Part shown: positions 1-12,461 of the stretch, in pieces
Position numbering within the stretch: the first letter of the stretch is position 1
Layout: each line of letters starts with the position of its first letter
NCBI GenBank assembly: GCA_031308135.1
Contig: JAHLJT010002630.1
Coordinates: forward strand, 99,038,918 to 99,102,917
Length of the DNA: 64,000 nt
Direction: 5' to 3'
From: Acheta domesticus
Taxonomy: Eukaryota > Arthropoda > Insecta > Orthoptera > Gryllidae
Made by a program: the position numbers and the translations under genes
The notes under the pieces: generated by a model
What the model was told of the DNA's origin: nothing
The model's database searches: none
Seen by the model: the letters and a program-made list of their open reading frames with translations, nothing else

Positions 1-166
1 TCAAATCGGATAAACCGAATTATGACATGTGAGGTAAATCATAAAATGTCAAAGTCAATTTGCCAATTCACGAAAAGCTGCATTTTAACACGTGTGTAAA
101 AGAGAAACACACTGCAAAACAAGCCTAAATGCGTGAAACCATCAAACAGGCAAGGGTGGCTTTTTA

Positions 167-476
167 CGGCATGAACTGATGTCACTGCGGTCCCTCTGAT
201 CGGGAGGTTCGAGTCCCCAACGGTGGCATGATTTTCGACACTAGCTTGTCAGCCAGGTCGAATTCAGTCGCTGTCTGGAGGAGTAGTCTAGCGCCCGGCT
301 GCTCTGATCGGAAGTTTTCCGTGGTTTCTCCGACTAACGCCCTGTGAATGCCGGAGCAGTACCCTAACAAACGGGCCACGGACCGCACGCGATCCTTCGT
401 TCCTCTTCCTTGTACTATCTTCACCCCTTACACACACACACAGACACACACACACACACACACACACACACTATCA
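167..476 (+). mobile_element. tRNA-derived SINE (family A), 3'-truncated
   Basis: A pol III B-box match, GGTTCGAGTCC, lies at 206-216, preceded by the family head (ctgatgtcactgc). The body that follows (gaattcag..gctgtctggagga..ccggctgctctgatcgg..tgaatgccggagcag) recurs about ten times in this window on both strands. Comparison with the fullest copy, 53256-53829, shows that this one stops in the internal CA tract and lacks the 3' third. The A box is poorly preserved, so the copy is probably dead. The family name is local to this annotation. Confidence 0.75.
427..473. repeat. (CA)n microsatellite in SINE
   Basis: This is an almost pure CA repeat at the position where other family A copies carry a short acacacact tract, so it looks like expansion of the SINE's internal CA tract. 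Confidence 0.9.
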
Positions 477-772
477 CATATGTTAATGTTACGACCAGAA
501 AAATATACCAACAAGTAAATCAACAACAAAAGTGTATTATTCACTTCTTGTAACTCGACCAAGCGAAGAATGAAGAAGGTGATAGTGGCACTTTTTGGAA
601 CTTACAGTGTAAACATAAGTCTGTACAGTCAGTTTCGCTAACGACAGTCGCGAGGAGCGTGAAGAGTTGTTTATGGGTATAGCTTTGTGAAATATAAGTA
701 CTGAGGTGTGACACTCCACAGGCAAGACGCTTTCCTGCAATGTAATTAAATTTTGTCTTGGTGAAAATTAAG

Positions 773-991
773 ATGAGCGAAACAAACATGCTTCAATTTC
801 TAATTTCTAATTTAAAAATAATGACATCGGAAGAAATTGATAAAGCAACAATTGAAGTCTGGAAAAAAGATGTCACTCGTACCAACAAGATGGCAAAAGA
901 ATACCGGGATAAGAATGCTTTGCTCGAAAATGCTGTTGATGACCTCGTATTAAGTGACGGTTCGGAAAGTGGCAGTGAATCAAGCATGTAG
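773..991 (+). CDS. Candidate small acidic-tailed protein, 72 aa, unrecognised
   Basis: The reading frame runs from the ATG at 773 to the TAG at 989-991. The protein has an N-terminal stretch with leucine and isoleucine (MLQFLISNLKIM), a charged segment likely to be helical or coiled coil (residues about 17-55, rich in K, E and D) and a short acidic and serine tail (SDGSESGSESS). An AATAAA follows at 1286-1291, at a plausible 3'UTR distance. There is no family match that I recognise. It could be a last exon, a fragment of an old transposon protein or a chance ORF. It is listed because its composition is more protein-like than that of most ORFs here and it lies outside repeats. Confidence 0.25.
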   Translation: MSETNMLQFLISNLKIMTSEEIDKATIEVWKKDVTRTNKMAKEYRDKNALLENAVDDLVLSDGSESGSESSM

Positions 992-2030
992 TGACACGGA
1001 CACTTAGCAGCCAAGAAACTTATAGCTTCGGAGACTGACACTGCTTCCACGGAATCAGCTGATGGAATATAACTGCAAAGACACATTATAAAAGATTTGC
1101 ACCCACTATTTTATTTTGCTTTTAGTTTGCATTAAGATTTTTTTTCCTTTAAATCGTTCTACTAAAAGAATATAAGAAAAATTGCTTTCGTATCATATGC
1201 AATTTTTAGTACTCTTTCACTGAATATAAACCTTTTGTATTCTTCATTCATTTTTTAAGTAGACTGTGCGATTTGTTAGATATGCAATAAAGTACCAAAC
1301 ATTAATTTTACTACCAAAAGTATCTACAATTTTCTTGATAATGGTGGTAGTTGATTCTTACATAAAAAAATAATTGTATTTCGTATATTTTCTTAGAAGC
1401 TACTGAAGTTAAAATGTTACAGTAAACATTTTCTGCTCATCGAAGGAATTCGATCAAAATTTAGAATAATTGCGCAGAGAAAAAAATAAACTTCTATTTA
1501 TTCCAATATAAGGAGCAGATAGTTCAAATACAGTAAAAGTATGATATAAAGTATGATAAAGTATGATATTAAGGAAGATATTAGATTTGTGAGGAAACAA
1601 ATCGCGCTTTTTCCCGCAACAGTTCAGCACGGCTCCTTTTTTAATTTGAGTTGAGTATCCTTGTATCTCTGTCTCTGTTGCTACGGCTAAACAAAGACAG
1701 TCACGCGCTCCTGTAAACATCATTCTCAATTTGGTCGAGATATACAAGCCAATTCCAAATCGAAACAATTACAGTGCTCACAACCGTGTTTACAAGATGT
1801 CCAACAACAAACAAGCACGGTCGTCGTCGGCATAAGATGTACCGTTACAATCCAAGGTAACAAATATCGAAGTAAAACCAACACTATAACGTGGCATGGT
1901 CAGCGTAGGCACTATCACAATAACATTCAGTTACAGCACGGAAATCTATCTCAGTACAGTGCTGCTGCTCCATGGCTTGTCGCCCCTAACAGACGTTACG
2001 CGTCATCACCACCATAGATTCGCTCCTGCC
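992..2030. other. Unique AT-rich DNA, no gene seen
   Basis: This stretch holds the possible 3'UTR of the small ORF (AATAAA at 1286-1291) and AT-rich sequence. A 104-codon minus-strand ORF at 1454-1768 has no protein-like features and is not called. Confidence 0.5.
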
Positions 2031-2107
2031 TCTGGTTATAGCGGCTGCTTTTGCCGTCACTAAGGATAGTCGCAAAATGAGACGCAGGCCGTGACGTGAG
2101 GCAGGGT

Positions 2108-2201
2108 GACTCGTGGTTTCTGATAACTACTGTTTATTGGACCTGCGCACGAGCGCGCGAGAGCGTGACCAATAAGCAGTAGTTATCAGAAACGACGAGT
2201 C
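2108..2201. repeat. 33-bp inverted repeat with 28-bp loop
   Basis: The arms 2108-2140 and 2169-2201 are near-perfect reverse complements (left begins GACTCGTGGTTTCTG, right ends GAAACGACGAGTC). The loop is GC-rich. A CTCCGCC-type short repeat follows at 2200-2320. The same hairpin occurs at 16866-16959 in copy 2. It could be a small foldback element or a transposon end. Confidence 0.8.
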
Positions 2202-2361
2202 CCCTCTCCGCCTCCTCTCCGCCTCCTCTCCGCCCCCTCTCCGGTACCCTCTCCGCCCTTCTTCAGTATTCTTTGCCATTCTCCGCCGTTCTACGCCATT
2301 CTTCGCCCTTTTTCGCCCTTTCGGCAACGCGTCGCTAGTTATGCTCTCACGGACAAGGCCC

Positions 2362-2970
2362 CGCGACGAAATGGACTTGCGGATGGCGAAATCTGCACAT
2401 GCAACAACACCAGTGTTGCCACGATACGTAATGTCTCAAAATTTAAGGATTGTTTTTCGATTCATGGGATACTGTAATTGCTTGGTAATTATCGAGTTGT
2501 TTCGGAATAGGTCTCTATCGCATTTAAAAGCTGGAAAATTTTGTTATCACCTTTGGTGAAAACTTTCAATATAAATTGAAATTACTAATTGGCTACAAAT
2601 TGTCTGAAAAAACCAATTTCTATACCACAGATAAATTTTTGAAATTAAAGGAGACCCTACGATGAAAGCCCATCGCGAAATTGAGCTGCGGTTGGCGCAA
2701 TCTGCACATGCAACAACGCCAGTGTTGCCACGATACGTAATGTATTTCAAAATTAAGGTCTGTTTTTCGTTTCATGGGATACTGTAATTGCTTTGTAATT
2801 TATCGAGTGGTATTGGAATACGTTTCTCTTGCACTTAAAAGCACGAAAATTTTATTACAACCATTTGGGAACACTTACAAAGCAAATTGATGTTACTAAT
2901 TGGCTATAAATTGTATAACAAAACGAATTTATATACCACTGATGAATTTGGAAATTAAAGAAGAGAAATT
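2362..2970. repeat. Two-unit tandem repeat, period 309 bp
   Basis: The shared word ATCTGCACATGCAACAAC starts at 2391 and again at 2700. The units stay alignable throughout (ccacgatacgtaatg, catgggatactgtaattgc, actaattggct), with many substitutions, so the duplication is old. The matching pair in copy 2 lies near 17122-17730. No coding function was recognised. Confidence 0.8.
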
Positions 2971-4312
2971 ATGAGTTTTTTGATTGACTTCTTAAAAGTA
3001 ACATTTCCATCTAATTTATTTTTCGTTTTTTCAAATGGCCTTTTTTATAAACAAAAGGCAACCGATATACTCAATTAATATATTTTGTAATTGAATACTA
3101 ATTGTTACCCATCATTAGCGCGTTATTTCTTCAATCAAGTCAATCAAGATAATCGCATTAATTTTAATAGATTTTTCCACTTTAAACGATATTCCGCTCA
3201 GAAATTCTCCTCTCGTGTTTTTCGTTCATCATTAATTTGCGTTGATTTGTAAATTTCTCATTATGGGAGAGATCGTGAGTTTGAGATCAATTTTGCACGG
3301 AACAAAATCATTTGCAAGGTCCAGAAACTCTTTACCTGCTGTTGTCCGTACGGAAGAAATCGTTTTTCTCATCATGTTTGCCATCAGCTTTGAGGAACCT
3401 TTGAAGGGTTAAGATATTTAAATCTCAATGAGGGACATGTGGAGCATGAAATGAACCCCATCGTATAAGTAGTATCATCATCATAATCATCAAAGTCTAA
3501 AGGTTAGTCTTGTTAATTAAACTATGACTCTCGCCTCTCCACAGTCCGAATAAATTTGCGTATCATTTGCAATATACCACAACGATTATGGACTTCATTA
3601 GGAAAATTCTGGGATGTTCTCGTGATACTTCCCCTCAAGTATTATTTATAAAAAGGTGATTTATAGAATGTGCCCTAAAAGCTTTGCATCTCTTTTCACC
3701 TGTTTCTGGGAATATTTTACTTTCTTTCTCCGTGTGGCATTCAATATGTAATGTATGTATTCGTGATATAATTTACAAAAATTTCCATAATGATTTTGGT
3801 AAAAGTAATTAACCAACATGAGAAAATCAGGTTCTGATGGTCGTATTATTTACTACCGTGAAGAAATGAAAGATTTTAAATGAAAATTAATTGTAAATGG
3901 AGAAGAATTTTCGGTGAAGTACTCTTCACAAAAGTAATATTCAGATTACACAAAAGTTTCTTAAGAATGTTCTTAGTGTTCCATGGACTTTTGAAACCTA
4001 TTTTGCCGTATCATAAAATATATGTTCGCGGAGAATACATACATGAAAAGTTAGTTTGAATATGTTCGTCGAGTACCCAGTAGAAAATTATGTTTTTAAA
4101 ATTCATTGCATTTTTTCCTCTCAATGCTATTCATTGAATTTTAAATATCATAATCGACTGCAAAAAAAATTGAGACAAAGTCATTATTTTCTGTAAATAT
4201 ATTATGCAACGGTAGTGAGGACAAAATGTAACCCACTGAGACTGAAGGAAAGACTGAGATGAAAATTGAACTTCATCGCTGTACGACTTGGAAACTCATG
4301 AAGCTATCAAAC
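2971..4312. other. AT-rich DNA, nothing recognised
   Basis: No gene, RNA or repeat is visible here. Compared with 17730-19070, the differences are almost only single-base length changes in short runs. Confidence 0.5.
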
Positions 4313-4320
4313 ACTGTGGC

Positions 4321-4832
4321 CAGAGTCTACAGATGTTGGGCAAGCTCTTTCCCCCACCGCTAATACGTATTGTCCCCAAATAAAATCTCCAGTGAAAGAA
4401 AATTCCCCAACTTTGAAACGAAAAATATTCTCCAAAATATGGAACACGAGCTGTCGCTGATAGATTCCACTGACTGCCCACTTACATTCAAATCAACCAA
4501 TCATCGTCCTTTGAGCTACTCGATGCCCTACATCCATGGAGACATTCCTAGCTTCACGCCCATATCTTCCTTTTTCTGAAGTTTTTCCTTTATCTATGCC
4601 TGCCGATTATTTTTCTCTTTTGTTACAGAAAAAATGAGAGTGAAAACGCCTATTTTTTTTCTTTTTTATTCATAATAATTGAGAGAATAACAATTCTATC
4701 ACAACTCCGGATGAAAATTATTTCACCAAAAGTCCCCAAACACTTCCCCGTCCATTTATGTTACCCATTCTTACCCAACAAAGAAACAACAATCCCCATT
4801 TCGGAGGAAAATTCCCCAATCTGGGAACCCTG
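4321..4832. mobile_element. hAT-type non-autonomous element, 512 bp
   Basis: An exact 8-bp direct repeat, ACTGTGGC, flanks it at 4313-4320 and 4833-4840, the size of a hAT target duplication. The ends are CAGAGT and (reverse complement) CAGGGT. The interior has runs of the form ttccccaa and gaaaatattctccaaaatatgg that are shared with the elements at 56533-57017 and 57090-57569. No transposase reading frame is present, so it is a non-autonomous family. The 5' end carries a short extra stretch compared with relatives. Confidence 0.8.
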
Positions 4833-4879
4833 ACTGTGGCGTACATGAGTTTAGACAGAGTTAAAGGGCAAAAGAGAAC

Positions 4880-5542
4880 ATATTGCGGCGTCATGGCCGG
4901 GGCCATAACAGAAAAAACACAGACGTGAACGGTTGTAAAATTTGAATATTTATTCTTAATGTGCACCGACACCTGAAATTACTATTTACAAATACATAAC
5001 AGAAAAAACACAGGACGTGAACGGTTGTAAATTTGAATATTTATTCTTAATGTGCACCGACACCTGAAATTACTATTTACAAATTTTACAATGGATATTA
5101 AAACCGACCGTTACTATAAGGACCTTTACCGGTCACCACGACCGCTTGCCTAACGTCACGACGCCATGCGCGCACGGCTTCCTCCCCTTGCCTCCGTAGC
5201 CAGCACATCGGCGTGCCTCGAGCCGCACCAACCCACGACGACCTACGGACGAGCCCCAGAACAGAAGAAAGTGTTTTCGTCCGAGCCGTCTTATATACCT
5301 TCTGGCCAAGCCTGCCGGCCAGAACATTCACGGGGTTCACAAAACTTGCCCCCATGGCAGCGCACGTCAGGCTGTTTCCCCTCGTCGCCCAAATATAGCC
5401 TTTTGTCTTGCGAAGCGTCCCTTCAGCACGCGCCCGCAACTATTTCCCATTGTGCACACTGAAATTGTATATTTCCCATGTGCACACTGAAATGCTCGCC
5501 TAATTTCCTACAAGGCGACTGTTATGACGCCACAATATAACA
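4880..5542 (-). mobile_element. Solo-LTR-like module with TATA and AATAAA
   Basis: On the minus strand there is TATATAAG (5290-5297) followed about 245 bp later by AATAAA (5040-5045, duplicated at 4949-4954). This spacing resembles an LTR U3-R-U5. The outer ends form a short inverted repeat (atattgcggcgtcat and atgacgccacaatat). The interior is GC-rich against AT-rich flanks. No clean TG..CA boundary or target duplication was found, so a DNA element or a promoter plus first exon remain possible. Copy 2 has the counterpart at 19634-20204. Confidence 0.35.
4905..5085. repeat. Tandem duplication of about 90 bp (copy 1 only)
   Basis: The segment from ataacagaaaaaacac to tactatttacaaat occurs twice in a row. 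Copy 2 has a single unit near 19660-19746. Each unit contains the minus-strand AATAAA. Confidence 0.9.
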
Positions 5543-6600
5543 CGGAGTCAAAATTTCAGTAAGGTCGTCCCTTTTGATGTATACTTCGATTTAAACATAG
5601 CCAGCACTTCCAGGTCACGACCTGGAAGACGAGCGGGCACTGTCATCTAATCGGGATGTTCACTAGAATTATTTTTTTGTAATTGGACCTCTCGAGCGGA
5701 CACACGAAGTCTCAAACGGAAGTAGTAATTGGGAAAATGATTATCCTGACGATGCAATTTACCGCGCTGGCGAATTCTGGGAGTTGCATCTGTAAAGCCC
5801 GAAAGTTGATATTTTTGATACTAAATTGTCCTTTTCTCAGCTTACATTTGTAGTGGCAAACTGAAATTTTCAGGAATTGTTAACAAAGGTCTCCTACATT
5901 TACTGCAACAATTATTTTCTAATTACCTTAGTATTATACATTCTACAGAACCTTATTTACGGATCATCAATAAATTTTCGCAAATTTCGAGTATTTTCAA
6001 TATCCCTCCCCCCTGTAACATGCGCTTAAGCGTACTTACAGCGAAAAAAAAACGTTTTTTCGTGTTTAAATTAAGAAAATAATCATTTAATGGCATTTAT
6101 TTTATTTCTTTGCTTCTGATATGAACTTTGCGTAACGATTGGTTAAAACATTGACTCGTAGATGCCTTTCAGTTCATAAATAGAGTAATAAATTGATTAA
6201 AATAATTTTTTTCTATAAAAATGTTCACCAAAAATTTCAATTTTTTATAAAAATTCACCTAATTCATAAACTTCCAGAAGGAGTTTCAGATAGTGCTACT
6301 TGTGAAACGTGGACAATTTCATATGCTTTTGAGTGCTCCAACCGACAAATGTCTAGGATTGGATTTACGACCTGGCGGGCCGATTTTGTAATTATGCTTT
6401 TTTACGATTTCCGTGTCTTAAAAAAATATAATTTAATTTTCGCTCACGATAGACGTTCAGACGTTATAGCTGGCGGTGTCCATAAACTTGCCTGAACAAA
6501 GTGCGCATGCGTAGCGGATATGTCGCCATGTTTTACTTTATTTTTTCTTTCTTTCTTTCGTTATTTAAAGTCGCATCAACTATTAGGTCATTCGCCACCC
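5543..6600. other. AT-rich DNA, no gene seen
   Basis: No conserved reading frame was found. The ORF at 6193-6495 is cut short in copy 2 by an indel, which argues against coding. Confidence 0.5.
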
Positions 6601-6644
6601 ATATTGGATAATTTAATGTTATGATATGAGAATGAAACTATGTG

Positions 6645-6765
6645 GTGATGGACAGGAGGTGAAAGAACGAACACATACAACCATGCCCGAGGCGGGACTC
6701 GAACCCGCGATCCCATGGTCCGAGGTCTACTGTTTTAGCAATCTCGGCCACGGGGCCGACATTGT
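6645..6765 (-). mobile_element. tRNA-derived SINE (family B)
   Basis: On the minus strand an A-box-like TGGCCGAGATTGCTAA (complement of 6735-6750) is followed by a perfect B box, GGTTCGAGTCC (complement of 6695-6705), and a tail rich in tgtgttcgttc. The head resembles a Ser/Leu-class tRNA with a long variable region. Related copies are at 21290-21425 and 38865-39045. Confidence 0.7.
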
Positions 6766-9700
6766 ACTTTTATTTTCCGATGAGATCATTTTCACCAAAT
6801 AAAACTTTGGAGAAAGACTGAAGGTTATACTTTCACTTGGACACAACCTTGAGGATGAAATTAAGTGTTAATCGGAGCGAAGTACTAAAGTCCCTTCATA
6901 TAGGTCCATGTATTGAAAATTAAGATATTCCTGGGAACACATTTTCTAGTTTGCCAATGAACTTGTATCCATGTTCCTGGGCTTTCGATACATCAGCAAC
7001 AACACCAATATATTTTCAGGAAAGTTCTAATTTAGATTTATTATTAATTCTGCAATTAAATATCATTACTTGATGGCAGAATATCTTAACTTTACATGCA
7101 TTAAGCTTACATTGACTAACAATAAATTACAAGAGGGTAGTTAATTTAAAAAAACAATAATTAAGAATAATAGTACATAATTTCACAACGCAAGCCTTGT
7201 TTATGTGCAGTTCCGTAGAGAGTACGTCTTTAAAAGAGAACGATAACATAAAATCATCAGAAAACATTGTATTATGAATATTACGAGATCCCGTTCCTCA
7301 GTCTTATTTCAATATTATGTATCTATATTTCATTATTTAAATATTCTAATTCTAAACCACATTTCTTTAACATTAACTTACATAGTATTATCCCACGAGT
7401 TCTATTGCTTTGCTTTTAAATATTGTTTTGTTCTGCGACACACTAAACATTATTTATGATATTACATATATTCTATAAACAAAACGTATAGCTTAAAAAT
7501 AGTTTAGGACATTTATAAACATTCCGGTAGACGTAAATTGCTACAATGCAATAAAAGCACCTTAGTTTATGATAAATGTTCCCATTCAATCAATTGCATA
7601 AATATTCTCAATCAATTGTTTCCCTTCTTTTATTCACAAGAAATTTAATCACTTTTCAAACACACAAGGGAAATCTAAAATCAATCTGTTATTACTGTCT
7701 CCCACTAGAATGATTGGGATACTGTTAATTACATGTAATTATCGTGCCTGGAAAATGTCAAAATTGCCATGAACTACAAATTCTACATTTTTTGTGTGAC
7801 GTGTCACACACGATGCAACAATAGCATTTAAAAGTCATTCTTTAATTTCCATATTAAACCTGTAATATATATTTTTCCTTAAGACCCTCTTATTCTTCGT
7901 CACTTGTTCTGTATGTCATCTTGTACTTGATAGTAATGTAACACCCTTGTGAATACAAACTATTCTTGGTTATCGAGCAAAGAGGTACACCGTGTAATTC
8001 ATTCACACAGAATATCAAGTAATTAGTAATTTTATATACAGCTGCAGATTCTACAGCTTTGAACAGGTGGCGTAGAATCGAGAAGCGTCGAACTAGCAAA
8101 AATGTAATAGAATGGTCAAGAAGATCTCACCCTGTAGAATACGACGTGAGAAACTTTTTTTTTGTCCTTTCACCTAAAAATTTTAGTTTTTAAGGTCCTA
8201 TAATGCTTCGTTTATGAGTTATTTAACGATATAGATTAAAAAATCGAGAAGTTCATCGCGGGTTGCATTTTACATGAATATTTAGACGCGTTTTTAAACA
8301 AATCCTCCATATTTTTAAAGTCAAGTGGATTTCGTCACATCTCCGTGAAATTCTTTCTTTAGAGACCTCGTTTATTAAGATTGGTTGCGTGTGAGATCCG
8401 CAAAGGGAAGGTATACTACTGAAATAATATAGGAGACGATTTTCTAGCAAAGGAAAATTGTCGTTCGAAACACACGCAGCAAAAATCTACATTTTCCGTG
8501 AGGCATGTCACAGAGGAAGCTCAGAGAAATTAAACGCTTAATTTGCCAGCGTTCCGTTCACCCACGGGCTAATCCGCTGCAAATGAAACTGGTAAATGTT
8601 TTCCGGCGCTCTCGTGCGTCCGTTTCAAAACAGAAGCGAAGCGAAAAGCTGTCAAACGTCACAAAACTGCGATTACGCAAAGGATTTCTTGCAACAGGAA
8701 ATCTCCCAACAGCTTCCTCATTTCAACTGGGTCTTTTCACTTGCCACAAAAGTGTAGTAGAATATGCGTAGGGCAAAGGGTTATGGGAATACGAAAGTTA
8801 AACACTACCAAAGATGCATATGCAGATATTGAAAGTATAATCTTTCCTAGACGATTTAATAACCTAGAAGCACGTTATTTTATGGATAAAATGTTTCTCA
8901 GATACATGAATACATGTAATAAATGTATACTACTGTATATTCAAAACCTATAATCGAATAACAACAATATTAGTTTACTAGTTTACTTTAGTAGTAATAC
9001 TAGTTCAGTATTTAGAACATTTTATTTTCGAGCTTACGATTATTAGAAAGTACTTAATCAAAATGAAAAAAATACATATGTTTAATTAAAAAGTACGTTG
9101 TTTCACTATTCCGATCTAAGTAATATTCAATACGGATACGTCAAAACGAAACAGAATTTAATTTTAAATACTTTATTGGTGGAAATAAGCAATTCTCTCA
9201 TTTAAAAAATTGTGGACGTACCTAAAATAATGCAAGAAATATTCTTTTCACATTCTTATAAAAAAATTCCAGTTATATTCATTAAGTATTTTGTCAATGT
9301 TAAAAGGTGGTATAAAATAATGCATCGGTTTAAAATGAGATGTGATACCATGTAACTCACGAAAGTTACAAATTATTTTGGCATTACCGACACATCTGAA
9401 CAGCAAAGAAGTTCTACATTGTATAAAAGTTTTTCTACATTTGAATTTTATGTGATATTATTACACTTCTGAAATTTTAATGACGTTTTACTGGTAACAA
9501 GTAATCTCAGATTAATTTCAGCATTTTTCTATACGGACATCAATGGTGCAAATATATCCATACAGTACATAATGGTATACAGTACATCCATACAGTATAT
9601 TCATATACCATATATTCGTGGCTCATTGATACAAAACGTGAGATGCGAATAAAAAAAGGACAACAGCTGAAAACAAAAGCTCTCACTCCATTTGTTTAGC

Positions 9701-9900
9701 TTCTCTTCACATCAATGAATAGAGATAAAAATATACAACTTCACTGACGTAGTAGTCCGCTTCAGAGGTTCTCGTACGGCAGAGCACCGACGCCGAACAT
9801 TTGAGATGTGAAATCGAAAGAACATCGCAGTAGCGACTAAAAAAGACGAAGGTCTGGCCACCTAGGAATAATCTTTTTCTGAACCTACAAATGGTGCACC
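6766..9900. other. AT-rich DNA, no gene seen
   Basis: The only ORF of note, 8505-8771, has a counterpart at 23187-23453 in which paired frame-changing indels alter the middle of the translation. That pattern fits non-coding DNA. Confidence 0.5.
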
Positions 9901-9918
9901 AGAAAAAAATTAGGTATT

Positions 9919-10362
9919 GGTGTCACCCGGGGCAAAACGAATGATAATTAAATATAAAATTATCTAAATTAAATATATAATATATCCCCATAAATTAAAT
10001 ATAAAAATATCTCTTACAGAATAGTGTATACATTATTTATTTAAAATACAAGTAAATTTGTACATGACATTTATTAAAATAATACGTTAAAAAACGATGT
10101 AATTAAAAATAATTGAAATATATTTTAAAATAAATAATCTAAAATGAAGAATAAGGAATTAACAAATGCATGTTTTTTATAAAAACAATTTTGCAGATTT
10201 AAGACAGCAAACTTATTTATAATTTCATCAAAATCTATGCTGTAATCTATAGAAAATGTATGCAAAATCTATAAAAGTTCCTAATTGGTGCCACCTCTGA
10301 AATGGTGACACCCGGGGCGAACCGCCCCTCTGCCCCCCCCCTAACTTCTACACTGTGTGTAA
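9919..10362 (-). mobile_element. Possible DNA-transposon remnant
   Basis: The words GGTGTCACCCGGGGC (9919-9933) and GGTGACACCCGGGGC (10304-10318) bracket a very AT-rich stretch. The right edge in copy 2 (to 25494) ends ..CTACGCCACTG, reverse complement CAGTGGCGTAG, which looks like a DNA-transposon terminus. No matching left end was found, so the element is truncated or misread. Confidence 0.3.
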
Positions 10363-10663
10363 TATTATAGTCAAGTTTGTAATTCAGGGGCAGAAAAACC
10401 TTTGGGACAGAAAAAAACAATATACACGAACAAAATTAAGCATTCATATTTGTAGAATGGACAGGACTTAGGGCGTTGGCAGGGAAGGAAAGTGTAAACC
10501 TCTATGCTTCTCTTTTTGCATTCATATTTCGAGTAAAATTAAATAATATAAATAAAAAACTGCTTTATTTTCAATTATAATATTCGAAGAAACGGAAAGA
10601 TAGACACAAAATAAGAATAATAAGGGTGTTGTAGTTTCTAATGCAAATATTGGAATAATATTT

Positions 10664-11128
10664 TCCCCTCTGAGGGTGTCGGTGGTATTCACTCGATGCA
10701 TAGTGAGATCCAGCGCCGACTACCATCGGCAAGCGGCGTTTTTCCACATCCAGGTATTTCCCACCAGTGGGTGCAACGCCTCTTCCGGGACAAGCTCTAA
10801 GCTCCCGACCGGTCTCCCGGAATGTGTGATAGTGTAGTGCATGTTAGTGTAAGTGTGTGTAAGGGAGAGGAAGGAAAGATCGCGCGCGGTCGTTGGCCCG
10901 TTTAATACTACTCCGGCATTCCCCTGGTACTGATGCGAGAAACTACATTAAACTGCCGATCTGAGCAGCCGGCCGCTAGAATTCTCCTCCAGGCAGCGTC
11001 TGAACTCGACCTAGCTACGTAGCTAGTGTGGAAAATCCTGCCACCGTCGGGACTTGAACCCTGTGACCTCTCGGTTAGAGACACTGCAGTGACATCAGTT
11101 GCACAATGTTATGCATCAACCGGCTAAG
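10664..11128 (-). mobile_element. tRNA-derived SINE (family A), minus strand
   Basis: The B box is GGTTCAAGTCC (complement of 11050-11060). The head reads TTAGCCGGTTGATGCATAAC on the minus strand, and the standard body (tctggaggagaattctagcggccggctgc, read in parts) follows. The 3' part carries the gggagaccggtcgggagctt and tggtgggaaatacctgg blocks. The counterpart is at 26042-26510. Confidence 0.75.
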
Positions 11129-12171
11129 GGCCATTTTTGGAAAAAATACGATATGGACGCCATCAGTAGCAATGGACTATATTGCAAGTATACGCAAAAT
11201 TTTGGCGCCGAATCTATAAAAATAGCCTTATAATTAATGAAAAATGTAAACTATCAGTCACATCAGAGATTTTATGTTTCGCAACAACCGGTTATAAACC
11301 TGGATCTTCAAATCTGCTGTTCTTTATTTCACATTGTGCAGGTAAGCGCCAGATATTCCACTCATGTTTGTGTAGCTTGGCGCTTCAATGAATGAAATAA
11401 TTAAATTACAGTTTTTAGAGCTGAATATGTAATAAAACCTTTGAACTCGATTATCTCAAAACTTGTATGACGTAGCGTAGCCGGTTGATGCGTAACAACG
11501 TCCAGTTAATGTTCTGAGCCACCTACGTCGGTGCTGCCTTCTCGAAAAAGGGCGGCGTCGAATGGGGTATTGGCGGCGGCGACGCTTTGATCGCAGGAGC
11601 CGCTGATGACGTCACACTCCACAAATAATGGGGGCGCTGGCGGGGTAAGGACACTGATGCCAGGGTCAGGGATACAGATTCAGCTTGGTAATACGGTAGT
11701 TCTCAAAAAAAACCGCATCACCTCGTTCACAGTTGTAATCCGCAATATAATTCTGAAAATACACCACTCGATTTGTAAAAATCGAGTGAGTTAGGAAGGT
11801 AATGGAATCAAAAATATCATGTAACCTACATAAAATATATGATTATCAATTTTTGAGAGCATATTGGATTAGGGAAATACAGAATGCTCATTTTCTTTAG
11901 GTGATGCGGTAGCTTTGAGCACCACTGTAAATACGCTAGCAGACTGAAGGATACAGATTAAACTGTTAAACTGAATCTTCTTGAACGGTTTTTTGAATGT
12001 CCCTTAAAAAAATCTCGCATCTTGATGAGCGCGTGGCCTCATACTGGCCTCTCAATCCCCAGAGCTCGGGAAATATCTGGTCGCAAATTCGGGTGAAGAT
12101 CTATTGCAGATGGCTTTCTCCTGTTAAAGTATCCCTCACGCGAAATGAAAAGGAGTAAATTGAAAACAAAC
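11129..12171. other. No gene seen
   Basis: A GC-richer stretch at 11515-11650 (gtcggtgctgccttctcg..gccgctgatgacgtcac) is retained in copy 2. A second head-like word (tagccggttgatgcgtaac) lies at 11477-11496 in opposite orientation to the SINE upstream. Confidence 0.4.
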
Positions 12172-12183
12172 TAAAGTAACAAG

Positions 12184-12461
12184 TATTTATCATATTAAGT
12201 CTGTATATATTTAAATGATTTAATTGTATTTAACTTGGTCCAATTATGATTGAAACAGACTTATTTTTTAATAAATATAAACTATAATGTAAATACATCG
12301 AGTAGCAACAGTTTCAAGGTTTCCTAGAAATCCTAGAATCTAGCCTGATGATGAGGTAAAGGAAACCTTGAAACTGTTGCTACTTAATGTATTACATTAA
12401 AGTTTATATTTATTAAAAAATAAGTCTGTTTCAATCATAATTGGACCAAGTTAAATACAAA
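12184..12461 (+). mobile_element. Foldback element with 12-bp target duplication (copy 1 only)
   Basis: The 12-bp direct repeat TAAAGTAACAAG flanks it at 12172-12183 and 12462-12473. Copy 2 has one uninterrupted site near 27554-27565. Two 100-bp inverted arms (12225-12324 and 12361-12460) enclose a 36-bp loop, and 41 bp precede the left arm without a partner. The loop plus right arm contains CTGATGA (12345-12351), a short AGGT/ACCT stem and GAAAC (12370-12374), in hammerhead-ribozyme core order. The variable-length target duplication, the inverted arms and this motif suggest a Penelope-like retroelement end (inference). Confidence 0.75.

Noticed and set aside
8505..8771. 88-codon ORF present in both 14.6-kb copies
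   Set aside because: Compensating frame-changing indels between the copies alter the middle of the protein, as expected for non-coding DNA.
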